Assembly: GCA_002313255.1 (NCBI GenBank)
Contig: DCBA01000086.1
Span: 8,903 to 33,881, forward strand
DNA from: Gammaproteobacteria bacterium UBA1119
GTDB taxonomy: Bacteria; Pseudomonadota; Gammaproteobacteria; Pseudomonadales; Azotimanducaceae
DNA: 24,979 nt
Reading direction: 5' to 3'
Shown in pieces: positions 16,024-23,435 of this stretch. The notes beneath the pieces were generated by a model that saw only the letters and a list, made by a program, of their open reading frames with translations, did not search any database and was not told the DNA's origin. Every line of letters starts with the position of its first letter. Positions within the stretch are counted from its first letter, which is position 1. The position numbers and the translations under genes are program-made.

Positions 16024-16051
16024 ATTATGTACAGTACAAAAATATTGTCAA
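16024..16051 (-). promoter_or_regulatory. Sigma-70-type promoter of the candidate small RNA
   Basis: On the minus strand TTGACA (16051-16046) is a perfect -35, followed by a 16-nt spacer and CATAAT (16029-16024), five of six to the -10 consensus. A CTGTACA motif (16034-16028) runs into the -10. The arrangement is the same as at the merR promoter, including the spacer length. No protein gene lies immediately downstream. Confidence 0.65.
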
Positions 16052-16076
16052 GACTTATTGTATAGTATTTGTACAG
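16028..16076 (-). promoter_or_regulatory. Repeated TGTACA/TTGACA-type operator cluster between merR and the small RNA
   Basis: Read on the minus strand the segment contains TGTACAA, TATACAA and TTGACAA, with starts 11 and 13 nt apart, and then TGTACA overlapping the -10. All are in the same orientation. Directly repeated half-sites about one helical turn apart are what MerR-type regulators of the CarH/LitR group are known to bind. The protein that binds here is inferred to be the adjacent MerR-like regulator. Confidence 0.5.
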
Positions 16077-16080
16077 AAAA

Positions 16081-16992
16081 TTAATTGGCTTTTTGAACCG
16101 AATCTTCGTCTTCCACGAGGACGCTGAGTGCATTTTCGAGGCAGGCTCTCGCCTCGTTGGCTTCGAGCGAAATTTCGAAGTGATTAGCTGCAGTATTAAC
16201 GGTGCCGCAGCGTTCGGTGTGAATTGCATATGCGTTAATTTGTGTAATTAGTTGAACCAAGTCGCGGGGGCAGGTGCAGCCTTCGATGCTCGTTCTGGTT
16301 GCCAGGTGGAAAAGTTGCTCGTCGGAGAAACGACGTTGGGTCGAACTTGTCGTACGGAACTCCCGTCCAGAGCGAAGGCACGCCTCCTCGATTTGTTGCC
16401 ATGTTGACGGCCACGGGAGTACCTCAAATCCACGCTCCGTTGCGATTTGTAGATCGTTATCGGTACAAAAATGGTACACAACCACGATACGCGCATCTGT
16501 AGATTCTATATATTTATCAATAAGATAGTTGTCTAGACTGGGTATCTCGAGGACGACGACGTCAAGTTTTGGAAGTCGTTGCGGTGGGGTCTGTTGCAAT
16601 GGAGTGGAGGCAAATGCGTCTGCACTCGGCCAACGACGGAGGATCTCCAGGCGGTTGCTATCACTAAATTGCTCTTCGGCTAAAAGTAAGGCAGTCCCGG
16701 CGAGGGCTACTTTGAGTCGCCGGTTGGAGGGAGTTAGCGCTGACGAATATTGACCTAATCGATTGGCCAAATCCGCGTCGCTCAGTTTTACGAGTTGGCT
16801 GATGGGATGACCTTGGTCGATAAGACGCTTGATTTGGGTTAGCCGATGAATCTGGATTTCGCTGTAGAACCGCGTCTTGCCAGCTTTTTCCGCCGGATTC
16901 ACACCATAACGTCTTTCCCATGCGCGCAAACATTCGACGCTCACGCCCGTGAGTTTAGACACCGCGCCTATTCTGTACAGGTCTTCGGTCAT
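16081..16992 (-). CDS. MerR-family transcriptional regulator, MlrA/CarH-like architecture without a recognisable B12 site
   Basis: The N-terminal 75 residues are a MerR winged helix (YRIGAVSKLTGVSVECLRAW, ERRYGV, FYSEIQIHRLTQIKRLIDQG). The WERRYG motif is the one shared by CarH, LitR and MlrA rather than by metal-sensing MerR proteins. Residues 142-208 look like a degenerate Rossmann-like domain (LDVVVLEIPSLDNYLIDKYI, ARIVVVYHF), but no cobalamin-binding ExxxH or DxHxxG is visible. The last part (GCTCPRDLVQLITQINAYAI, ANEARACLENALSVLVEDE) is a conserved helical C-terminus that I recall from gammaproteobacterial members; Cys239 and Cys241 are notable. The signal is unknown. Promoter motifs suggest autoregulation and control of the RNA directly downstream. 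The gene diverges from the acyl-CoA synthetase gene. Confidence 0.9.
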   Translation of the reverse strand: MTEDLYRIGAVSKLTGVSVECLRAWERRYGVNPAEKAGKTRFYSEIQIHRLTQIKRLIDQGHPISQLVKLSDADLANRLGQYSSALTPSNRRLKVALAGTALLLAEEQFSDSNRLEILRRWPSADAFASTPLQQTPPQRLPKLDVVVLEIPSLDNYLIDKYIESTDARIVVVYHFCTDNDLQIATERGFEVLPWPSTWQQIEEACLRSGREFRTTSSTQRRFSDEQLFHLATRTSIEGCTCPRDLVQLITQINAYAIHTERCGTVNTAANHFEISLEANEARACLENALSVLVEDEDSVQKAN

Positions 16993-17019
16993 TCACGTAC
17001 TGAACAAAAGGGGCCGCGA

Positions 17020-17047
17020 ATTGTACAGAGTTTGGTTCGGCTGTCCA
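17020..17047 (-). promoter_or_regulatory. Promoter of the MerR-like gene with TGTACA-type operator repeats
   Basis: On the minus strand TGGACA (17047-17042) is 16 nt from TACAAT (17025-17020), each five of six to consensus, giving a start near 17013 and a leader of about 20 nt. CTGTACA (17028-17022) overlaps the -10. Upstream lie TTGACAA and TAGACAA, stepping 10 nt at a time from TGGACA. CTGTACA also recurs just inside the coding region at 16980-16974. No clear ribosome site precedes the ATG at 16992. Confidence 0.55.
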
Positions 17048-17196
17048 GTTTGTCAAGATTTGTCTAGCTACGTTGGTCGGAAGTTGTTGGCGAGACGTTG
17101 AGGAACGTTCTCGAAGCAATCAACATTTGGAATTAGGTTTCGTCACCGAGAAATCGTCATAGAATGACACGGAGGTCCAACATTTAAAGGGGTCGC

Positions 17197-18741
17197 GTGA
17201 AAAATAACATTGGGTTGTGGTTGGCGAAGCGGTCACTGCTCTCGCCGAATCGGGAAGCGTATGTTGACGGGAATACTGGCGTGCGGTTGACGTATGCGGC
17301 GCTTAATGAACGTTGTAATCGAATCGCAAACGCTTTCGTTCTTGACGGAATCGAGAAAGGTGAGCGGGTCGGTCTCTTGTTGATGAATAGTGCTGAATTC
17401 ATGGAAGCCTACTTTGCCTTGGGCAAGATCGGAGCGGTCGTTGTGCCGCTGAACTGGCGGTTGGTTGCGGATGAATTGGAGTTCATTCTAAAAGACAGTG
17501 GTACGACCAGGCTTATCTTTAGCGAAGAGTTCATCGAAACGGTTGCAGAGCTTCATAGCCGCGGCGAGCGCACCGATATTCGCCAGTGGTTGCAGGTCGA
17601 AGGTGCTGAGGACGTCGTATATTTCGCCGATGGGTATATGGGATTCCGGGATACCGCTGATGACACTGAACCGGAAATTGCGGCCATCGGTGACGACATG
17701 TTGTACATCATGTACACCTCCGGAACGACCGGGTTACCGAAGGGCGTCGTCCATACGCATGAGACCTCTGCATGGGGAGCATTAACCATCGCCGGGACAA
17801 CCTATTATCAAGAAAGCGACCGATTCTTGTCGCCGCTGCCGATGTTCCATGTCGGTGCGCTCACTCCTCTCACCGTGAACGTATACCGCGGTACTACGAG
17901 CGTCGTCATGCGAAGTTTCGACCCCGTTCGGGCGTGGGAACTCGTTGATTTGGAGAAAGTGACGACCGGACTGTGCGTGCCGGCGATGTTAAATTTTATG
18001 CTTCAGGTGCCAAATCTCGAACGCTATGATTTTTCGCAATGGCGGTGGTGCCTATCGGGTGCGGCTCCGGTACCGGAATCCTTGATCGAGGCATATGCGG
18101 ACTTGGGAATCGAGATTCACCAAGTGTATGGATTAACCGAATCCTGCGGGCCGGCGTGCTTAATTGATGCTGAAAACGCGCTCAAACGGATTGGATCCAC
18201 CGGCAAGGCCTTTTTTCACACGGATATCGCCATCGTTCGCCCCGATGGGTCGCCGTGCGCTAGCGAAGAAGCGGGTGAGGTGCTGGTGAGGGGTGAGCAC
18301 ATCATGCGTGAGTACTGGAATCGACCCGAAGCCACTGCCGAAACGATCGTCGATGGTTGGTTGCACACCGGAGATGTGGCTCGCATGGACAGTGAGGGAT
18401 TTGTGTACATTCAGGATCGAATAAAAGACATGATTATCTCTGGCGGAGAAAATGTGTACCCGGCGGAAATCGAAAACCTTCTGCAGACGCACGACGATAT
18501 CTCAGAGGCTGCGATCATTGGACAACCAAGTGAAACGTGGGGCGAATCTCCGTTCGCGATTATTGTGCGTACCGACAAGGAACTGACTCAAACAGGCGTT
18601 TTGGAGTTTTGTACTGGAAAACTCGCTGGGTTCAAGATGCCCAAAGGAGTGGTCTTTGTCGATGAGATCCCACGCAACCCGAGTGGCAAGATCCTAAAAC
18701 GCGTGCTTCGTGATCAGTTTCCCGGGCCGGCCGAGGTTTAG
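17197..18741 (+). CDS. Acyl-CoA synthetase (AMP-forming), FadD-like
   Basis: AMP-dependent ligase of 514 residues that activates a carboxylic acid to its CoA thioester via an acyl-adenylate. All core motifs are present: YTSGTTGLPKG (173-183) for phosphate binding, QVYGLTESCGPA for the adenine pocket, GWLHTGDVARMD for ribose contact, and NPSGKILKR with the catalytic Lys498 near the C-terminus. The length and pattern fit medium- or long-chain fatty acid or aromatic acid ligases; the chain length cannot be told from sequence. The GTG start has AAGGGG about 6 nt upstream. TAGAAT at 17160-17165 is a possible -10. The stop is 2 nt from the GTG of the next gene, so the two are coupled. Confidence 0.95.
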   Translation: MKNNIGLWLAKRSLLSPNREAYVDGNTGVRLTYAALNERCNRIANAFVLDGIEKGERVGLLLMNSAEFMEAYFALGKIGAVVVPLNWRLVADELEFILKDSGTTRLIFSEEFIETVAELHSRGERTDIRQWLQVEGAEDVVYFADGYMGFRDTADDTEPEIAAIGDDMLYIMYTSGTTGLPKGVVHTHETSAWGALTIAGTTYYQESDRFLSPLPMFHVGALTPLTVNVYRGTTSVVMRSFDPVRAWELVDLEKVTTGLCVPAMLNFMLQVPNLERYDFSQWRWCLSGAAPVPESLIEAYADLGIEIHQVYGLTESCGPACLIDAENALKRIGSTGKAFFHTDIAIVRPDGSPCASEEAGEVLVRGEHIMREYWNRPEATAETIVDGWLHTGDVARMDSEGFVYIQDRIKDMIISGGENVYPAEIENLLQTHDDISEAAIIGQPSETWGESPFAIIVRTDKELTQTGVLEFCTGKLAGFKMPKGVVFVDEIPRNPSGKILKRVLRDQFPGPAEV

Positions 18742-18743
18742 AC

Positions 18744-19745
18744 GTGGACCTTGACGAGTTGGCGAGTCGTCTTGGCCCCTTCTGTGCAGCAAAGTATGAA
18801 AGCTCGGATGTTGAAGTTTTCGACGTGCACCATATGCCCGGCCACGCCGGTTTCGCTTATGGATTCAGTGTTCGAACCTCCGATGAGATCGAGTCTTGGT
18901 TTATTCGTTTGCCGCCGCCCAACGTCAATTGGCGTGGAACCGCGGATGTGCTCAGACAGGTTGAAGTTCTCAATGCTCTTGATGGGACGGATGTCCCGCA
19001 CTGCACCGTTAGGTGGTCTGGCGGCGATCTCGAGTGGTTTGGGAGGCCTTATTTCGTTGTCCCGCGCCTGGACGGAGATGTGATGCGGCTTGGCCCAGGT
19101 GAGTGGGCTGAGAAACTGAGTGCGAAGCAGGCGTTGGAACTTGGTCGAGAGGTGATGTCAGCCCTGGCCAAGATCCACAAAATCGATCCTGCGGAGACGC
19201 CCTATCTTGGCGATGCAGTTCCCTTCGTTGACGACGTTGAGCGTTGGGACCGCTTTTACGAACGGGCTGCGGATCCGGAATTGTTGGCCGGAGTCCCGGA
19301 TTGCCGGGAGCGACTGCTTGAAACGTTGCCGGAAGAAGCGCCCGTGGGAATATTTCATGGGGATTTTCAAACGTCTAACTTATTTTGTTCGGCTGACGGA
19401 AAGCTCCTGGCTGTTATTGATTGGGAACTCACAGGAATCGGCGCCACGCTTAACGACGTTGGCTGGATTTGTACGTTTAGTGATCGAAAAGCTTGGGGTG
19501 GAGATGGGGGCGGCCGCCCGGTATTCCTTGAACCGGACATTCTGATGGAACTATATGTGGAGGCATATGGTGATCCGCTACCGGACCTCAATTGGTTTCG
19601 GGCGCTAGCTGCGTACAAGTTCGCGATCATCACCGGGTTCAATCTCAGCCTACATCGGCGCGGCAAACGGGTTGATCCGTCCTGGGAACAGACGCGACTA
19701 TCGATGGAGCCGCTGATCCATCGAGCGCTGGAATTGCTGGGTTAA
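18744..19745 (+). CDS. Aminoglycoside-phosphotransferase-fold protein coupled to the acyl-CoA synthetase
   Basis: Kinase-fold protein of 333 residues. The catalytic loop is FHGDFQTSNLF (204-214) and the metal motif is VIDWELTGIG (Asp226). A nucleotide-loop-like GHAGFAYGFSVRTSD occurs near residue 33, and the closing helices (AAYKFAIITGFNLSLH) resemble those of the ACAD10/11-associated APH family. It starts at GTG, 2 nt after the synthetase stop, with GAGG upstream, so it is made with that enzyme and probably phosphorylates a hydroxylated acyl-CoA or free acid in the same route. That assignment is inference. It is only distantly similar to the other APH-like gene at 14727. Its TAA lies in a TTAATTAA palindrome shared with the stop of the convergent ABC gene. 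Confidence 0.88.
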   Translation: MDLDELASRLGPFCAAKYESSDVEVFDVHHMPGHAGFAYGFSVRTSDEIESWFIRLPPPNVNWRGTADVLRQVEVLNALDGTDVPHCTVRWSGGDLEWFGRPYFVVPRLDGDVMRLGPGEWAEKLSAKQALELGREVMSALAKIHKIDPAETPYLGDAVPFVDDVERWDRFYERAADPELLAGVPDCRERLLETLPEEAPVGIFHGDFQTSNLFCSADGKLLAVIDWELTGIGATLNDVGWICTFSDRKAWGGDGGGRPVFLEPDILMELYVEAYGDPLPDLNWFRALAAYKFAIITGFNLSLHRRGKRVDPSWEQTRLSMEPLIHRALELLG

Positions 19746-21622
19746 TTAACCGGCGGATCATCGGTGTCTTGAAACTGCAGAGAGTGCAGCGTCGAATAGA
19801 GGCCCCCGGATGCAACGAGTTCTTCGTGGGTCCCTAATTCGCTCACCTGGCCATCGTCTAATACCAAAATACGGTCGGCTTGTTGAATCGTTTGTAATCG
19901 ATGCGCGATCAAGATAGACGTGCGTGCTCGGGTGAGTTCACGAAGTCCTTCCTGGATCAAAACTTCGGTTTCGGTATCGATGCTCGCGGTCGCTTCATCG
20001 AGGATCAGAATTTCAGGATCGGCTGCGAGAACGCGTGCGAAGGCCAATAGTTGTCGTTGTCCCTGCGATAAATTCTGCCCCCGCTCAGATAGGGGAGTCT
20101 CGTACCCGAGCGGTAGTTCGCGAATAAAACGATCTGCGTTGACCGTGCGCGCCGCTTGTACGGCTCGAGCCATTTCAATGCGTTGATCGCCAAGTGCAAT
20201 GTTGTCGTAGACGGTTCCGGAAAAAATGTGGAAATCTTGCAGAACGACACCTATACGTTGACGCAGGTCGTGGCTGTGGATTTGATTGAGATCGATTCCG
20301 TCGAGAAAAATGCTATGGTCGTCGATGTCGTAAAAGCGTCCAAGCAGACGCACGATGGTACTTTTTCCCGAGCCGGTCGGGCCGACAATGGCTAATTTTT
20401 CACCGGCTCGAATGGTGAATGAGAGATTCTGTAATATCGGGATGCCGCGATCGTATTCAAAGTCTAGATTCCGAAATTCCACTGTGCCGCTGAGGCGTTT
20501 AGGTAGGGTCGCAGGGTTTAGGGGTTCGTGAACCTTTTCGTCCCAGTCCAAGGCTTGAAATATACGTTCGCCACTCGCCATGGCCCTGAACAAAACGTTG
20601 AATTGTTGACCTAAAACAACGATGGGGTGGAAAAGCATGTCGATAAAGCGGGTGAATAAAATCATTCCACCGAGGGAGATTTGGTTTCTAATGACGTCGC
20701 CACCTGCAAACCAAAGGATCGAGCCGATCGCTAACGACACCATAGAATCGTTGAGGGCGCCATAGAGCGTTTCTAGTTTGACCGAACGCGATTCGAATTT
20801 GAGGTTTTCAGAGTTGATCCGATCGTAGCGCCGGTGGTTGTACTTCTCTCGGTGCGACAACTGCACGACCTGAAGACCCGCCAGATTCTCTTGAAGATTC
20901 TGGTTCATCGTCGACACGGACTGCCGAATTAGCCGGAATAAGCTGCCCGTTTGTTGACGAAACCAATAAGTTGCAAGTGCGATGATAGGGATGGCGAGCA
21001 TGAAGATACCCGTCATCTTGATGTCGACTGCGAGCATGATAATCAACGCAACTAAAAAAGGGACGAACTCGCCGATGAGTGTCCCGAGCCCCCTGAGCAG
21101 CTCGTAGAGGGCTTCAATGTCATTGGTCACCCGGGTCATGATGCGTCCTACGGCCACCCGATCGAAAAAAGATGATGGTCGAGTTTCCAAGTGCTCGAAG
21201 AGGTCTTGTCGGAGATCTCGTAACCCATTGATGACCGAGTTGACGAGGGTCATGCGGTGTAGATGACCGGTAACCGCCCACATTAGCTGCAAACCGCCGT
21301 ACAACAGGCAAGCAGCGGCGATCATTGACAGACCGCTTTGCTGAGCAAGCCACTCCGTAGTCTCGATTGTTCCGAGGTCGAGGGTTTGAACATCAACCTC
21401 CTGCAGGATGATGTGGTCAATAATGACGATCGACATGACGACCGGGAGAAGTACTGCGAGCGTCGAAGAGATTAGGACGAGGACGACACTAAACGCGAAT
21501 GTACGACGGTAGGGTTGAAGCCACTTGATTAAACGTCTCAGCAGCGTCAGATTCATCGCAGTTCCCGACAACTCGGCGTCGAACATCGAGTAATCTCGAA
21601 TTTCTACCTGTGTGTCAGCCAC
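19742..21622 (-). CDS. ABC exporter half-transporter with canonical ATPase site (MdlB/BmrD-like)
   Basis: Fused membrane and ATPase half-transporter, 626 residues. Six membrane helices lie between about 40 and 345. The ATPase has Walker A GPTGSGKST (414-422), Q-loop VVLQDFHIFSG, signature LSQGQ (518-522), Walker B ILILDEATA with the catalytic Glu543, and switch His574 (IAHR). The paired protein just upstream has Asp in the catalytic position, so this subunit would carry one consensus site of a heterodimer, as in BmrCD and TM287/288. It begins with GTG at 21622, 18 nt after the upstream stop. A drug, lipid or peptide may be exported; the substrate cannot be told. Its stop overlaps by four bases the stop of the convergent APH-like gene. 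Confidence 0.93.
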   Translation of the reverse strand: MADTQVEIRDYSMFDAELSGTAMNLTLLRRLIKWLQPYRRTFAFSVVLVLISSTLAVLLPVVMSIVIIDHIILQEVDVQTLDLGTIETTEWLAQQSGLSMIAAACLLYGGLQLMWAVTGHLHRMTLVNSVINGLRDLRQDLFEHLETRPSSFFDRVAVGRIMTRVTNDIEALYELLRGLGTLIGEFVPFLVALIIMLAVDIKMTGIFMLAIPIIALATYWFRQQTGSLFRLIRQSVSTMNQNLQENLAGLQVVQLSHREKYNHRRYDRINSENLKFESRSVKLETLYGALNDSMVSLAIGSILWFAGGDVIRNQISLGGMILFTRFIDMLFHPIVVLGQQFNVLFRAMASGERIFQALDWDEKVHEPLNPATLPKRLSGTVEFRNLDFEYDRGIPILQNLSFTIRAGEKLAIVGPTGSGKSTIVRLLGRFYDIDDHSIFLDGIDLNQIHSHDLRQRIGVVLQDFHIFSGTVYDNIALGDQRIEMARAVQAARTVNADRFIRELPLGYETPLSERGQNLSQGQRQLLAFARVLAADPEILILDEATASIDTETEVLIQEGLRELTRARTSILIAHRLQTIQQADRILVLDDGQVSELGTHEELVASGGLYSTLHSLQFQDTDDPPVN

Positions 21623-21640
21623 TTGTTGTTCTCACTCGAT

Positions 21641-23398
21641 TCAATGCTTACTGATCGTTGCGAAGTCGGATTCGCTGGCGCCTTCCCGCTGAATGCGCTC
21701 AAGTTCAGCGTAAATGCCGCCTTTTCTGATTAGTTCGTTATGCGTGCCAATTTCGACGATACGTCCGTCGTCGAGAATGACGATCCGGTCAGAATGTCGC
21801 GCGGTGGAAACGCGGTGGGAGACGAGTAATGTCGTTCGACCACGGCGTAGACGGTTTAGTTCGCCGAGAATATGTTCCTCCGTTTCGGTATCAACCGATG
21901 AGAAACAATCGTCAAGAAGGAGTAGCGGTGCGTGCCGAATCAGTCCACGCGCGAGTGTCGCCCTCTGTTTCTCCCCTCCCGACAACGTCACCCCTCTTTC
22001 CCCGACCAGGGTCCGCATTTTCTCCGGCATGGCATCTATCGATTCGGAAAAGTCGGCGGATTCCGCGGCTTGCCAGATTTGATCGATAGCTCGGCCGGGA
22101 TCGTCGTACGTGAGGTTGTCGCGTAGCGGCTCGCCGAACAAGAACGGGTCCTGCGGAACCAAAGCGATTTGCGCACGTAATTGTGCGAGCGGAAAGTCAC
22201 AGACATCAACGTCATCGACGAAAACGCACCCGGTCGGTGTATCGAGCATCCGCACAATCTGTTTTAGAAGTGTTGTCTTGCCTGACCCAACCCGACCCAT
22301 GATAGAAATCGATTCTCCTCTCTCGATGGTCAAATTAAGCCGATCCAAAACCGGAACTGAATTTGGTCCGTAAGCGAAGGTGAGATTTCGAAGCTCTATT
22401 TTTCCGCGGATGATTTCGGAAACTTCGGGTTTGGGGTCATCAAGAATTTCCGGATCCCGTTCGAAAACATCGAACAGCCGATCGCTCGCAACCGCTGCCC
22501 TTTGGAACAGAATGACCAAAGAGCCCGCGACTCGAAAGGGTTGTACCGCCATCGAGACCAACATCAAAAAGGCAGTGAGATCGCCAATGCTGATGTCGCC
22601 GGTGAGTACGAGGTGCGTCCCGAAACCGAGTATGGCGATGGTCGAAATGGCCGTTAGCGATGGCAGTATCGCATCCATCATCGAGTTGATTCGTGCTTGG
22701 CGATAGAAAGCATCGGCGTAAGCTTGGTTTGTTCGCTGGAAGCCTGCGATTTCATTTTGTTCTTGCACCATGGCCTGTATGGTTCTGATTCCCGCGAAGT
22801 TCTCCTGGACGTGGGTACCAAGTTCGGAAAGTTGTTCTTGCACCTCCCGGGACGCGACCCCCATCTCGCGTTTCGCGCGTTGGGCATAAAAGAAAATAAG
22901 CGGCATAGGCGGCAGGATACAAAGCGTCAGCAGAGGCGAGAGATACAGCATGAAGGAGAATGCCACCAGCGACGCGAATACCATGATCACGAGCAGGATA
23001 GTGCCGCTCGAGATTAGCCGCTGTACCAACGCGATATCGGCAACCGCGCGCGTCATCATGTCGCCTATCGTGTATTGGCTAAAAAAACGGGAGCCCAAAG
23101 ACTGCAGATGAGCGTACAACGCGCGGCGCAAATCGAACGCGACAAGAAGTCCCGCTCGTCGGACCGCTATTCGCGCCCACGAAACGACGATGAATCGTGC
23201 GATCACCACAGCGACGATGCTGAGTACGGGCATGAATAAGTCGGGATTACCGTTGGCAATTCGATCGACCCCGACTTTTAGCGACAGGGGGATAGTTGCC
23301 TCGAGCAGCCTACTTACGAGAAATAGGCAAATACCGCCCGTAATGCGTCCGCGGTATCTGCCGACGAAACGACCAAGTTTCCTCAGCGACTTGATCAT
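21641..23398 (-). CDS. ABC exporter half-transporter with degenerate ATPase site (MdlA/BmrC-like)
   Basis: Half-transporter of 585 residues with a six-helix membrane domain (about 18-300) and a nucleotide-binding domain. Walker A is GRVGSGKTT (368-376), the Q-loop is LVPQDPFLFG, the signature is LSGGEKQR (472-479), and the switch is VSHR with His528. The Walker B reads LLLLDDCFSSVD, with Asp497 in place of the catalytic Glu. This degeneracy is known from one partner of heterodimeric type-IV exporters (TM287, BmrC, MdlA-type), where that site binds but does not hydrolyse ATP. The partner follows 18 nt downstream. The gene starts 37 nt after asnS on the same strand, possibly in one transcript. 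No strong ribosome site is seen. Confidence 0.93.
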   Translation of the reverse strand: MIKSLRKLGRFVGRYRGRITGGICLFLVSRLLEATIPLSLKVGVDRIANGNPDLFMPVLSIVAVVIARFIVVSWARIAVRRAGLLVAFDLRRALYAHLQSLGSRFFSQYTIGDMMTRAVADIALVQRLISSGTILLVIMVFASLVAFSFMLYLSPLLTLCILPPMPLIFFYAQRAKREMGVASREVQEQLSELGTHVQENFAGIRTIQAMVQEQNEIAGFQRTNQAYADAFYRQARINSMMDAILPSLTAISTIAILGFGTHLVLTGDISIGDLTAFLMLVSMAVQPFRVAGSLVILFQRAAVASDRLFDVFERDPEILDDPKPEVSEIIRGKIELRNLTFAYGPNSVPVLDRLNLTIERGESISIMGRVGSGKTTLLKQIVRMLDTPTGCVFVDDVDVCDFPLAQLRAQIALVPQDPFLFGEPLRDNLTYDDPGRAIDQIWQAAESADFSESIDAMPEKMRTLVGERGVTLSGGEKQRATLARGLIRHAPLLLLDDCFSSVDTETEEHILGELNRLRRGRTTLLVSHRVSTARHSDRIVILDDGRIVEIGTHNELIRKGGIYAELERIQREGASESDFATISKH

Positions 23399-23435
23399 GT
23401 TTGTGTAAGAACTGCGGTTATTGGTGTGACTGCGT

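Noticed and set aside
16081..16992. B12-dependent light sensor (CarH/LitR proper)
   Set aside because: The DNA-binding domain fits, but no cobalamin-binding ExxxH or DxHxxG motif is visible in the middle region.
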